Program-made: the position numbers and the translations under genes
Shown here: positions 10,122 to 20,931 of the stretch, one piece after another
Layout of the letters: each line of letters starts with the position of its first letter
How positions within the stretch are numbered: position 1 is the first letter of the stretch
Notes under the pieces: generated by a model
The model's input: the letters and a program-made list of their open reading frames with translations, nothing else
What the model was told of the DNA's origin: nothing
The model's database searches: none
NCBI GenBank assembly: GCA_022702545.1
Contig: JAHRBC010000002.1
Span: 8,432,001 to 8,496,000, forward strand
Direction of reading: 5' to 3'
Source: Phycomyces nitens
Taxonomy: Eukaryota; Mucoromycota; Mucoromycetes; Mucorales; Phycomycetaceae
DNA: 64,000 nucleotides

Positions 10122-10526
10122 TTATTCAATTCGGTTAGACCGGATTAAAGTCCACAAAGTGCCAAATTTGTGCACGTTAAGTAGTCTGTGAGCAGGATCA
10201 GTGATAGAGGGCGTATCAAAGTCCAAATGCTCAACAATATGCATTCCAGCATTGAATAAAACTTCACCACCAACAGGACGAAGAATGATATTGTGGTCTT
10301 GGTCGGTCAGGCATTCAGGAAACAAAGCACTTCTGAAACTGTTGAAATAACGTTCTGACTTTAAAAAGTCATAGTTCATTATTTCATATTTTTGAAGATA
10401 CCTGGCTGTGATCCTTCCTCTATCACGCTCCACACGACATATTCTTGCAATGAATCGGCGTGGATCTGACGATGATACAAAAAAACCAGCAGTGTTTTCC
10501 TTGTGTTGTAAATGAGTATTGATCAC
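10122..10526 (-). CDS. Hypothetical protein, 134 residues, possibly a gene fragment
   Basis: An open frame with balanced composition and ordinary-looking codon use. Recognisable words are SSDPRRFIARICRVERDRG (18-36), LKSERYFNSFRSALFPECL and ILRPVGGEVLFNAGMHIVEH (82-101), and it ends in RSNRIE. It looks like real protein sequence rather than a chance ORF, but I cannot name a family. The N-terminal Met may be internal to a longer, truncated protein. It sits between the Fanzor remnant and the right CACTA end, on the same strand as both other genes of this core. Confidence 0.45.
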   Translation of the reverse strand: MINTHLQHKENTAGFFVSSSDPRRFIARICRVERDRGRITARYLQKYEIMNYDFLKSERYFNSFRSALFPECLTDQDHNIILRPVGGEVLFNAGMHIVEHLDFDTPSITDPAHRLLNVHKFGTLWTLIRSNRIE

Positions 10527-10677
10527 TGCTGAATCTGAGAGTAAGACTGAAGGATAAAATAATATCCTCAGATATTCCAGTCAAATGGATCTGCCTTTAT
10601 GAGATTATCCAATACACAGATCATCATACACATAATTGATTATTATTTATTATTATTATCGTTATCACCATAATATG

Positions 10678-10811
10678 CACTACGGCGGAAAAAACGGTAG
10701 TAAAGACTCTGTATAAGGCGATTTCGGTAGCTGTTACCGTTTTTTTAGTGCGAAAAAAAAGGGTAGTTATGAGGCAGGAATAGGCACAGCTACCGTTTTT
10801 TTTATCCAACC
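10678..10811 (-). mobile_element. CACTA-like element end, right side of the 5-kb core
   Basis: Starts CACTACGGCGGAA at 10678, followed by ACGGTAG-type motifs in both orientations up to ACCGTTTTTTTTATCCAAC. It mirrors the end at 5470-5653, with its interior to the right, so the two ends face each other across 5654-10677. Confidence 0.68.
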
Positions 10812-11830
10812 AAAATTGTTTCTTTATATACTATAGCCTCTCTTTTATATTACTTTATATACTAGCACCCATTCTTTTTTTACTGCCATTTATTTGAAAT
10901 AATGGTTTATTTTTTATTATAATTTCGATTTATTTCAAATAATATTAAAATAAAATATATATAATAATAATATAGAAACATACCAAAAGCAAATACTATT
11001 TAATATTATAAAACGTATATGGTACAAACCTTTTACTCAATCTATACACGATGCCAACAACATGTTGTTATAACTTGGATGGCCTTTGGTCTTCATCAAT
11101 TGCTATAAAGATATTGTGGTCAGAGAATGAAGCAATCAAATAAACCGAGCTTATTATTTTGGATAGCATACCAGTATACATTGTGCTTGTTAATCGGTAT
11201 ACCAAGCATCTCTTGAATTAATGCCACTATATGAAACGTACAGATGTAAATACTAGATGCAGTAGAAGGAGAATAGAGAATGCGCAATATGATTAATTAA
11301 AGAGTGTAAACATATTATAATATTCTTACCATAGAAAATATATTGCTGTAAAGTCAGCTCATAAGATTTAAAACTAATTCGAATATAATGGTAGTTGGCA
11401 GAATGAGTACATCATTAAGAAAACAATATGCATATTCTACAGAGATTCCCAGGTGGGGAGGTGGGGAACGACAAACTTTAGTGTAATATAGCTGTAAAAA
11501 ATTTTCACCTTTTTTTAGTGTCTGAAAAATTATGAGATGAGTGTTTTATTCCTTGATTAAAGATAGCAGAGCTGAAGATGTGATATACAAGATTCCAATC
11601 GGATGTTTATGCCATTGACAACCTTACATAAGGGAGGGTCATTTAGTTTTACTTCAAAAAAGTAGAGCAAAGAAAAGAAAAGAAATACAAACTAACCTCG
11701 GCATAATACAGCTATAAAAAAATTTCATTTTTTTTGGTGCTTGAAAAAGGGCGAGATGTGTGTTTCATTCCTAGATTAAAAACAACAGAGCTGAAGATGT
11801 GGTATACAAGATGCCAATCGGGCATTTATT
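10678..11830 (+). repeat. Right arm of the long diverged inverted repeat; includes a tandem duplication
   Basis: Aligns to the reverse complement of 4540-5653. Within it, 11485-11620 and 11700-11830 are diverged direct copies, both containing GAGCTGAAGATGTG followed by ATACAAGAT(T/G)CCAATCGG. No intact gene is visible. Confidence 0.65.
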
Positions 11831-11874
11831 AAGGTGGCAGTGATAGACATTAAATCTCTCACAAGTATAGTTTA

Positions 11875-12616
11875 AAGAAACTGACATTCACTGCCATCAA
11901 AGATAAAATAGTCATTGGAGAAGGAGAACTTTTGACCACATACTTTGATCCCATCCCTACCAATATTTTAGCCAACTCATATGAAGATGTATTTTTACGT
12001 TGAGCAAACGTCACTTGCGATGCAACTGGAGACAAGAGACCGGACGCAACCATCAGCAAGCTTAGGCAAATGTCTTTTGGACCAAGCCTTGGATATATCG
12101 AGGCAAAGTGGGCCAACCAACATGCGATAAAAGAGGGTGATTTATGTTTGCTGTTAGTACTAATATTTGCCGAAACTTAGCAAGAGTCCTAACGATATGT
12201 ATTTTTGCAGATGCGAGAAGATGATTGTGATTTTTGGGAAAAATATAAGAAATATTGAAAAAAAGATATGAAGATAGTTTAAGGAGATCAATGAAAAAAG
12301 AGAACCGATAAATAGTTACCAGATTGGATAGACTAACTAACAAAAATATCAGAGCTCTTGCTGAGAAGGTTAGTGTCATTATGAAACTTATCAAGTGGTA
12401 TAATAAGGGATGATATATTTAAGCTTTAAAATACATAGGCTTTTCATTCAAATGAGGATGGTGAAGATGTAGATGATGAGTGCGAGGGCAATAATAATGT
12501 GGATGATGAAAGTGAGAAGAACAAACCTGAGGTCGATAACAATGTGGACGAGGGAAGTGAGGAGAACGAATATGAGGATATGGGGGACAAACAATGCTCT
12601 GAAGCAGATGTCTAAT
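11875..12616 (+). pseudogene. Decayed RPD...EAK nuclease-like gene
   Basis: From 11875 the frame reads a core related to the genes at 43631-46240 and 7551-9065: EGELLTTYFDPI, then VFLR, a TGA stop at 12001-12003 where relatives have a conserved Trp, then NVTCDATGDKRPDATI and LGYIEAKW. This keeps the RPD and E-X-K pattern of the putative PD-(D/E)XK core. The frame stops at about 12180. A separate open stretch at 12439-12616 is strongly acidic (EDGEDVDDECEGNNNVDDES) and could be the old C-terminal tail. The TGG to TGA change at the conserved Trp shows it is inactive. Confidence 0.6.
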
Positions 12617-12701
12617 TTAGTTTTTGATGAGTGAGTACTTGGTGTTATGAAGCGGTTATACATTCTTTATAATTGGCATTCTGTTATATAAACTGAGTAG
12701 A

Positions 12702-12983
12702 GTGGGTCATCTAGATATCGTTGATCTATCATCTAAATCAGCAGTACAAGTACTTAAATCCAAAATCCCAGTTGAGACCTTCAATCAAATTACTACTGCA
12801 ACAAGTATTGAGTCGATAACTTTGTCTGAATATGCTTCTCAACTTTTAAATGCTCTTAAAATGAGCGCCCTTTCTTTGCCGGTTTTACGAGAAGCTTTAT
12901 ACGCAAATGGCTTCAAGGGAGGCTTCGACTTCATACGGTATTCTGATGGAGATTTCATAAAAGTAACGACGTGCCATTTGTAA
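12702..12983 (+). CDS. Hypothetical 93-residue ORF, possibly a first exon
   Basis: Open frame with plausible amino-acid content (SIESITLSEYASQLLNALKM; FDFIRYSDGDFIKVT near the end). Similar first exons occur in the multi-exon unknown genes of such fungi, but I see no continuation: 12984-13182 has no good acceptor and frame. Function unknown. Confidence 0.3.
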   Translation: MGHLDIVDLSSKSAVQVLKSKIPVETFNQITTATSIESITLSEYASQLLNALKMSALSLPVLREALYANGFKGGFDFIRYSDGDFIKVTTCHL

Positions 12984-13438
12984 TGTGTCTTTAATCATTT
13001 TCTCTATGTTTATATATAGGTAATCAATTTATATCTATCCTGGACCTAATGTCTTCACCGAACAACCTTTTGAATCAAAACATACTGGAAAGAACAGCTG
13101 CAACCTACTTTATTATCTTTATTGTAAACCAATTGTTTATGCCGGATAATGATGTAGTTGAGCTAGGTTGGTTGGAGCGTGAGTTTTTTTTTTGCCGGAA
13201 TAGTGAAGATATCTCGTGTAACATTCTGTATTTTATGGGTGTCTCCCAAGATTAACAAATTGAAAAATAATTCAGTATTCACACTCGTCAAGGTTACTAC
13301 ACCACCAGTGTATTCAGGGCTGTTTTAACAGTGGTATCTATTAACCAGACACAGTCCTAACCCGTAGAAAGAAATAACGAAGAAAAGGTCCAACAAATAT
13401 ATTACGGGTACAAAAGAGCAAACTGACTTGGATTTTAC

Positions 13439-13915
13439 AGCAAACTGCTTCTTGATGAATTAGCCTTGCATATCAATTTGAAGCGAGGTATGATCTGGTC
13501 AAAGAAGGAGTCTCCTGCAGTTGTTACAGTACTCACAACAAAAGCAAACGCAACATCGATTTTGGGTGCCATATCTGCCACTGTCTTACTTAATGTTATA
13601 AGAGTTCCAAAACGTATCAAAAAGAGAGAGAGCTTGGACGTGAGACTAATGGTTATAGCACAGACAGTAGCAGGGCATTATCCAAGCTTTTTGAAATCTA
13701 TTGATAAAATGGATAGGTGTCCAGAAATGAAGGGACACTATCTTGTATGGAAAGTCTATTTACTCCCGAGGATATCGCTACGTTTACCTTTTCTATACTC
13801 TCCTGAAATGAATACAATTAAGCAGTGTTGGTCGGTTGTCAAGAGTAAGGTGAAGCAAAATAAGTTCTTAAGAGACATTGATAACCGAATCAGCCAAGCG
13901 TGTGACAGTTTATAA
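13439..13915 (+). pseudogene. IS630/Tc1-type transposase remnant (left arm copy)
   Basis: The frame begins SKLLLDE at 13439, the first catalytic Asp region of an IS630-like DDE transposase, followed by HINLKRGMIWSKK, SPAVVTV and GAISA. A C-terminal part reads PFLYSPEMNTIKQCW, equivalent to the family motif SPELNPIEQFW, so the third catalytic acid is altered to Lys here. The N-terminal helix-turn-helix is missing, and the region of the second Asp is rearranged (HYLVWKVYLLPR where relatives have YLVMDNAPIH). It is inactive. A near-identical inverted copy is at 16917-17392. Confidence 0.75.
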
Positions 13916-14039
13916 GTGACTTCAAAGGCTTTGTTTCTCATTCTGTCAAATGCTTTGAGAAGTGTCTAAACAAAGAACGGCTATAAAAACTTTATTCTTG
14001 ACCCAAAAAGAATAGCGTTTGATGCTCTACATCCCCAGC

Positions 14040-14520
14040 TGTGTGCGTCCACATTTTGGTCCACATTTCTATTGGTCAAAAGTCCTGCCCAAATTTGGTC
14101 CACATTTGTATTACCGGTCCACATATTGGTCCACATTTTTATTACGGGTCCACATTTTGGTCCACATTTCTATTGGTCAAAATGCCTGCCCAAATTTGGT
14201 CCACATTTGTATTACCGGTCCACATATTGGTCCACATTTTTATTACGGGTCCACATTTTGGTCCACATTTCTATTGGTCAAAATACCTACCCAAATTTGG
14301 TGCACATTTGTATTACCGGTCCACATATTGGTCCACATTTTTATTACGGGTCCACATCTTGGTCCACATTTCTATTGGTCAAAATACCTACCCAAATTTG
14401 GTCCACATTTGTATTACCGGTCCACATATTGGTCCACATTTTTATTACGGGTCCACATTTTGGTCCACATTTCTATTGGTCAAAATGCCTGCCCAAATTT
14501 GGTCCACATTTTTATTGGTC
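14040..14520 (+). repeat. 101-bp higher-order tandem array (left arm)
   Basis: Units of about 101 bp, each built from variants of GGTCCACATTT spaced 17-35 bases apart, repeated roughly 4.7 times. Because 101 is not divisible by three, all three forward frames are open and read the same GPHIGPHFYYG-type words in rotation. It ends about 50 bases before the ATG of the recombinase gene fragment. Confidence 0.95.
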
Positions 14521-14571
14521 GGCGTATTGCCCACAATATTTTCTACTGCTATTCTTTTGCTTTTCAACAAG

Positions 14572-14730
14572 ATGTCATTTATAACATATGAACAAGCAGC
14601 ATGTACTATTTACGGTTATGCGATAAATGATCAAAATACCCAAATGGCATTACAACAATTGGAAGTAACTGGATTAATACCATGTCACCTTGCCAATAGT
14701 GATCCTCGTCACCCATCGGCTATAATTTGA
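14572..14730 (+). pseudogene. 5' fragment of the recombinase-like gene (left arm copy)
   Basis: The first 50 codons match the gene at 14905-16008 (MSFITYEQAACTIYGYAIND...), then the frame ends at a stop two codons past the inverted-repeat breakpoint. It is the truncated mirror copy of the intact gene and would give only the helix-turn-helix part. Confidence 0.85.
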
Positions 14731-14904
14731 AGAAAATAAGGATGACATGTCTTTATTGAGTGTATGGCGGGAAGAGTAGGCATGAGACTGTACGAATAAC
14801 AGTATAAGCAATCAATAAAATGGCAGTAAATCAAATGAATTGGAATATAACGATAAAAAAAGAATAAGATACGGTAAAACCAGGTAAAAACTATACAAAT
14901 ACGA

Positions 14905-16008
14905 TCACGACCTTTTTTCAGGTCCAATGCGACAGTTAAAACGTTGAATAATGGTATCATCAGTAATGAGCTGATGTCGCGATAGAATTTCAACATTTCG
15001 TTGATGTAATACAACTATTTCTTGAATTTGCTTATACTTTTTCAAGAAAAGCAAAAGATCCATTGTGTTGGTTGTTAGACCAGCATACCCGAGGCAAGAA
15101 ATCCTAATTTCGCGGAAATCACATTTCAATTTATCAATAAATGCTCTCGTGTCTCCATCACAACCATCCAGTTTTTTCAAATCGACTCCATTTTCTACTT
15201 GATCACGCTGCTTTAAGGGTGTAGCCGCAGATGACTTGGGCGATACATAGACCTTGGAGCAATAGGTGCCTCGTCTCAATCTGTTTATCATTTTTTGCAA
15301 AAGTCCCAAACGACTATCATGCCGCTCTTTAGTTAGTGATTTACGAACATATCCTATATTGATCATTGGATTCGTTCGTAAATGTTTCTTGAGACGCTTA
15401 TAGCTTCCTCGATCGATAAGTTCGCAGTGTTCGTCCTTGAGTTTCCAAACATAGCGACCTCTTTGTCGGTATGGGTGTTCTCCTCGCTTTGGGCGTTTTG
15501 TTGGACCCCAGTACCCATCAGCGTTTATCCAGCGTTCAAGTTGGCTTGCTGTCACATTAGTTTTCCCAAAGTGTTTTGTCAGAAACTCATGCTGTTCAAA
15601 AGTTGACACAAAGACTCTGTCGTACTCCTTGTCATTTATGGGCGTAGAATTCAACAAGATTTGTTTCAGGTAATCAAGGGCATCGCGTTTCGACAAGGTT
15701 TGATTTTCTTCCTGAGAGCAGCAAGAGTCACTGAAAGAATCATCATTCAAGTTCTCAGTCACCACGTTTTGCTTGTTTTTGTTTGGTATGATATATTCAA
15801 CTGCATGCTTGTAAGGTATGTAGATAAACGGCTGTCTTTCCATTACTACTTTGCTTATAGCCGATGGGTGACGAGGATCACTATTGGCAAGGTGACATGG
15901 TATTAATCCAGTTACTTCCAATTGTTGTAATGCCATTTGGGTATTTTGATCATTTATCGCATAACCGTAAATAGTACATGCTGCTTGTTCATATGTTATA
16001 AATGACAT
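14905..16008 (-). CDS. IS607-TnpA-like protein: MerR-like HTH plus resolvase-like domain
   Basis: A 367-codon intronless ORF from the ATG at 16008. The frame stays open upstream through the tandem array, but homology with two other copies starts at this Met. Residues 4-40 (YEQAACTIYGYAI...LEVTGLIP) look like a MerR-type helix-turn-helix. Residues 150-190 (TASQLERWINADGYWGP, RQRGRYVWK) look like a second DNA-binding segment. From 217 comes INIGYVRKS, then LLQKM, YVSPKSSAATPLKQRD and LGYAGLTTNTMDLLLFL, which follows the order of serine-recombinase blocks (GYxRVS, SGxxxxR, LDRLxR). Ser224 would be the nucleophile; the DRL arginines are replaced by YAGL, so catalysis is doubtful. HTH plus resolvase is the IS607 TnpA layout, a DNA transposase. 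Relatives: 36240-37355 and 62553-63684. The fold is inference. Confidence 0.65.
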   Translation of the reverse strand: MSFITYEQAACTIYGYAINDQNTQMALQQLEVTGLIPCHLANSDPRHPSAISKVVMERQPFIYIPYKHAVEYIIPNKNKQNVVTENLNDDSFSDSCCSQEENQTLSKRDALDYLKQILLNSTPINDKEYDRVFVSTFEQHEFLTKHFGKTNVTASQLERWINADGYWGPTKRPKRGEHPYRQRGRYVWKLKDEHCELIDRGSYKRLKKHLRTNPMINIGYVRKSLTKERHDSRLGLLQKMINRLRRGTYCSKVYVSPKSSAATPLKQRDQVENGVDLKKLDGCDGDTRAFIDKLKCDFREIRISCLGYAGLTTNTMDLLLFLKKYKQIQEIVVLHQRNVEILSRHQLITDDTIIQRFNCRIGPEKRS

Positions 16009-16059
16009 CTTGTTGAAAAGCAAAAGAATAGCAGTAGAAAATATTGTGGGCAATACGCC

Positions 16060-16795
16060 GACCAATAAAAATGTGGACCAAATTTGGGCAGGCATTTTGA
16101 CCAATAGAAATGTGGACCAAAATGTGGACCCGTAATAAAAATGTGGACCAATATGTGGACCGGTAATACAAATGTGGACCAAATTTGGGTAGGCATTTTG
16201 ACCAATAGAAATGTGGACCAAAATGTGGACCCGTAATAAAAATGTGGACCAATATGTGGACCGGTAATACAAATGTGGACCAAATTTGGGTAGGCATTTT
16301 GACCAATAGAAATGTGGACCAAAATGTGGACCCGTAATAAAAATGTGGACCAATATGTGGACCGGTAATACAAATGTGGACCAAATTTGGGCAGGCATTT
16401 TGACCAATAGAAATGTGGACCAAAATGTGGACCCGTAATAAAAATGTGGACCAATATGTGGACCGGTAATACAAATGTGGACCAAATTTGGGTAGGTATT
16501 TTGACCAATAGAAATGTGGACCAAGATGTGGACCCGTAATAAAAATGTGGACCAAGATGTGGACCCGTAATAAAAATGTGGACCAATATGTGGACCGGTA
16601 ATACAAATGTGGACCGGTAATACAAATGTGGACCAAATTTGGGCAGGCATTTTGACCAATAGAAATGTGGACCAAAATGTGGACCCGCAATAAAAATGTG
16701 GACCAATATGTGGACCGGTAATACAAATGTGGACCAAATTTGGGCAGGACTTTTGACCAATAGAAATGTGGACCAAAATGTGGACGCACACAGCT
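16060..16795 (-). repeat. 101-bp higher-order tandem array (right arm)
   Basis: Same unit as at 14040-14520 on the other strand, with about seven units and one locally rearranged stretch near 16550-16640. It lies immediately 5' of the intact recombinase-like gene, so it may act as its upstream region. Confidence 0.95.
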
Positions 16796-16916
16796 GGGGA
16801 TGTAGAGCATCAAACGCTATTCTTTTTGGGTCAAGAATAAAGTTTTTATAGCCGTTCTTTGTTTAGACACTTCTCAAAGCATTTGACAGAATGAGAAACA
16901 AAGCCTTTGAAGTCAC

Positions 16917-17392
16917 TTATAAACTGTCACACGCTTGGCTGATTCGGTTATCAATGTCTCTTAAGAACTTATTTTGCTTCACCTTACTCTTGACAACCGA
17001 CCAACACTGCTTAATTGTATTCATTTCAGGAGAGTATAGAAAAGGTAAACGTAGCGATATCCTCGGGAGTAAATAGACTTTCCATACAAGATAGTGTCCC
17101 TTCATTTCTGGACACCTATCTATTTTATCAATAGATTTCAAAAAGCTTGGATAATGCCCTGCTACTGTCTGTGCTATAACCATTAGTCTCACGTCCAAGC
17201 TCTCTCTTTTTGATACGTTTTGGAACTCTTATAACATTAATTAAGCTAGTGGCAGATATGGCACCCAAAATCGATGTTTCGTTTGCTTTTGTTGTGAGTA
17301 CTGTAACAACTGCAGGAGACTCCTTCTTTGACCAGATCATACCTCGCTTCAAATTGATATGCAAGGCTGATTCATCAAGAAGCAGTTTGCTG
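16917..17392 (-). pseudogene. IS630/Tc1-type transposase remnant (right arm copy)
   Basis: Inverted copy of 13439-13915. It keeps LLLDESALHINLKRGMIW (the left copy has Leu for Ser) and the SPEMNTIKQCW ending, but is split by a frameshift near 17190-17200 after PKRIKKRE. Without an N-terminal DNA-binding domain it cannot be a working transposase. Confidence 0.75.
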
Positions 17393-17819
17393 TAAAATCC
17401 AAGTCAGTTTGCCCTTTTGTACCCGTAATATATTTGTTGGACCTTTTCTTCGTTATTTCTTTCTGCGGGCTAGGATTGTGTCTGGTTAATAGATACCACT
17501 GTTAAAACAGCCCTGAATACACTGGTGGTGTATTAACCTTGATGAGTGTGAATACTGAATTATTTTTCAATTTGTTAATCTTGGGAGACACCCATAAAAT
17601 ACAGAATGTTACACGAGATATCTTCACTATTCCGGCAAAAAAACTTGAATGCGGCTACTTGGCTTTTGTCCGGCTCGCGTCTAGACATTTGGTCTTATGT
17701 AACTCTTCCCTAAAAAACGGTTTAAAAAGATAATGTATTCACCTTTTTCTTTTCTTTAGAGACAACCAAAGTTGAAAGAGTTGACGATGAATTCAATTAT
17801 CCTGACTAGTCCAGTAAAC

Positions 17820-19296
17820 TTTCTACTTATTTGGCGTTCAAAAATCACATTCAAAGAAAACATAAAGGAAACTGTTCAATCTTATCAAAAGCAGAAAAAA
17901 TAAGCAGTCCTAAAGCAGACACAGTCGAAAACACTGTCAAAGACGCTTCTTTAGTCATTTTAATACACCATAAGTTTGTTAAAGGAGAGGTTGATTTTGG
18001 TGTCAAGAATGCAATTATGTTTCCAGCAAGTGCTCATTTTGACGACGATACCGCGGTACAACTGGCCTGCAGTTCCTTATCAAGTTGACTTCATATTTAA
18101 GAAAACTGCATATTGGCTGCAAAGATTGGGACATTTTACGCCATTTTGATGACATCAAATGGTAAAATACACCCTTTTCTTACAGCTTCAGATAATATCA
18201 ACGATGTATTGTCTGATGAATCAAATGGAATTTGGAGTCTGCCGGCAATAAACAATGCAGCTGCAAAAGACTCTTCAATTATCAAAAAATACAGATGACC
18301 TATTTAAACATATTTTTGGTGCGAGTCCAATATGCAAACACATTTCCAATCAGCAATACGTTTTAACAATCAAACAACTCTTGAAATCAACAAGGACTGG
18401 GCATTTTTCCACAGCTCAGATTTGGAATATCGCAAATCTTTGCAGGATCCATTCTATCAAGTGAATCAACAGCCTTACTTGTAAACTGCGTTGAGTCTAA
18501 TGGCAGAATGAAGACAGTTGACCCGCATCACGAACGTAGAACAAATTCAGCTGTCCACCAATTATCTTTCCCAAAAACAGAATTAAAGTACGGCCAGAAA
18601 AATTTTTGGCTAACTCAAGACGATAATATAACCAAGTTGAAGATTGAAGCTGCCAGTTGTAATTTAGTGGCGAAATCAAGCACACGTCTAGACAAGCAAA
18701 CCACAACAAGTCAAACAATCGAAATGGGACTGAATACTGGTAGATTTGTGGCGCAAATAGAAACTAGAATTTACCTCGACGCTGGGGACTTGAAACTTGG
18801 AAAAATTCTGCTTGAAGATGAATCAGCTACATGCATCGACCAATATTATATATTTTATCAGCTTCGTCAGCTGTGATAAAATTTTTACAGCCTGTCGACT
18901 TATTCGTTATGCCGATCGTTCAGTTCGACCATATCTGATATCTCCTATCGCCTCTACACCATATGGACGCTTTGTGAATACGATTCTCCTCAAAAGTTAG
19001 ATTCGCAGTCGCAAAAACTTTCGAGAATATTTCAATTAATTGCTTCTTTGGTTCTCAAAAATGGTTCAGCCGCCCGTATAAAAGTGATGATTTTCCATGA
19101 ATTGCACGGCACCTTGAAAGATGAAGCAATCAAAGACACAATTGGAAAAATCATTAAATTGGAGGAAGAAGGTTCAATTGTGATTATTAACAGCTTGAAA
19201 CTGAGCGATTTGCTTCAGACTTTAGCAGATTCAATGGCAACATCCATAAATAATTCAAATCAACCGGCTATCAAGTTGTTATCAAAGCATCTATAA
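17820..19296 (+). pseudogene. Decayed gene of unknown function
   Basis: A series of plus-strand frames separated by stops and shifts: 17831-18088 starts with STYLAFKNHIQRKHKG, which resembles the second half of a C2H2 finger; 18113-18298; a frame near 18360-18485 reading KDWAFFHSSDLEYRKSLQDP; 18508-18876 with HQLSFPKTELKYGQKNFWLT and ETRIYLDAGDLKLGKILLED; and 19048-19296 with KVMIFHELHGTLKDEAIKDT. Composition is protein-like and the order is plausible for one gene or two fused remnants. I do not recognise the family. Confidence 0.45.
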
Positions 19297-20530
19297 AGAT
19301 AATCACCAAATGAGTTATGCACTCAACATACAATATATCTACAGTCACTTTGAATTGATCCGTATTATAAAATAAACAAACGAGCACAATAAGAGAAATA
19401 GGTAGCTCACATTAAGTAACTATTTTATTATGTCCAATTTGTTGTTATATATATATATTATATGAGCTGCCTTGAGTTATGTCTCCTTGTTGTTAATAAA
19501 TGGATAGATTGCTAAAATGAAGGCTAAATCTTTTAGAAATGTTGATGAACCTCATTAAATACTACTCTTGTGGAGGTGAAATCTTTAACACTTGTTAGCT
19601 TGATAAATTCTTACTTTTTTCACTTTTTTATTTACAAAATTCATAAAGTTTATAATATTGCCAGTATAGCCACATGTAAGCTCCTAACATCAAACTTGCT
19701 GGCTTATAACCCATGATAAAACATAATTTTATACATTTATTTGAAGTATCTGTCTTTTTGAAATGAGATATAAAAGGGTCAATAGAAAGTAAAGTGAGAC
19801 TTTGACATGTGGTTTTTAATAACAGATTTTGTGTATAGGATTGAGTATAGGAATATCTCAATTGAAATAGGTTAATACTTTCCATCTCTTTTATATCTTG
19901 TGGATAAACTATATTTCTGTTATTCCTGAATGTTCCTATTCTTTTCCGAGAGAACTTCTTTACTACATCGTCCCACTTGATTTATGGAAGTGTATTGGAT
20001 CTTTTTATTATCATTGTTTGTGATGTTTAAGATATATGAATTTCTTCATTTCCCTGACTCTTTGTTTCCAAGTCAAGCTTTTGGGAACCATGCTATTATA
20101 AATACACAACTATCTATTTGGACTTGGTGGCCTCTAAAAACCAGTCGACTGGTCTGCAAGTGGATGCTCAATGGTTTCTAGAAAGGCGAACGTATAATAC
20201 CTGTTCATATTTGGATGATATTGTTATTGGTTTCCAACTCCTAGTATTTGTAAACGCCCATTTTTCTCAATTAGATTTTGTTTTATCTTCTGCACTAAAA
20301 GTGTGACAATTACACTTCCCTAATTGCCAGTCTCAACTATTCCTATATTTATACTTTTTTTTTGTATTTATTGGTCAGCTTCAGCAACTGGTACTTAGCA
20401 ATTGGCTTTTTATGCCAAAGAACTTATGTGGATGCTATGTAAGACAAGTAGAAAGCGAGAGAGGGTAAAGAGAGAAATCTAGTCTACAAAACGTTGGATG
20501 ACAACGAGTACCTTGGCTGCGATCACGCCA
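19297..20530. other. AT-rich stretch without a recognised gene
   Basis: Contains a short TA microsatellite near 19450 and no supported gene. Confidence 0.55.
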
Positions 20531-20541
20531 GGGATAAAATG

Positions 20542-20847
20542 TTAGTCACCTATAACGTAGGCTGAGTGAGCTCGCCAGATTGCGTGTAGGGTAGATCCAA
20601 CAATGAGAGCTTGTGTTTCTCTAGGAATAGTTGGGTCAGTGTATTCCAAAGCGGTAAGAAGAGTGTTTAGGTGTGTTAGCGACCAGCGCGGACACACTTT
20701 GGATAGGACTACACTCCATACGAGCCTTTTCCGAGGACAAGTAATGAGGAAGTGCTCTGGTGTATCTTCTTCAATCTGACAAATAGCATAGATATCATTC
20801 TCGACGAAATTGGTGGTCTTCTGAAAGACAAAGGCTCTGGTAGACAA
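20542..20847 (-). pseudogene. LINE ORF2 C-terminal fragment (zinc-binding tail)
   Basis: The frame contains YAICQIEEDTPEHFLITCP followed by KRLVW, the Cys-X2-Cys-X8-His-X4-Cys zinc-binding motif found after the reverse transcriptase in Tad/L1-type LINEs, and ends with STLHAIWRAHSAY, also typical of these tails. Only the last 100 codons remain; upstream the 41-bp tandem repeat interrupts it. Confidence 0.7.
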
Positions 20848-20931
20848 TTTCTCCCACAGTGCTTTCCACTAGACTGTACGGCTGTCTTAAGGAATTCCAA
20901 GTTCCCAGAAACGATTCCACGCAGCAGCCTT

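Larger units (their letters stand above)
13183..14727 (+). repeat. Left arm of a large high-identity inverted repeat
   Basis: Reverse complement of about 15860-17647 with few substitutions. The arm contains an IS630 transposase remnant, a 101-bp higher-order tandem array and the first 50 codons of the recombinase-like gene. The break at the inner end falls in CCCATCGGCTATA. The arms differ in length mainly because the tandem array has more units on the right. Confidence 0.93.
15860..17647 (-). repeat. Right arm of the large high-identity inverted repeat
   Basis: Mirror of 13183-14727; see that entry. The 1.13-kb spacer 14728-15859 holds the C-terminal two thirds of the recombinase-like gene, so the intact gene straddles spacer and right arm. 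Confidence 0.93.

Noticed and set aside
14019..16813. Overlapping ORFs of GPHIGPHFYYG-type repeats in three frames, including the 261-codon N-terminal extension of the recombinase gene
   Set aside because: All three frames of the 101-bp array are open and homology to other copies begins only at the internal Met (16008).
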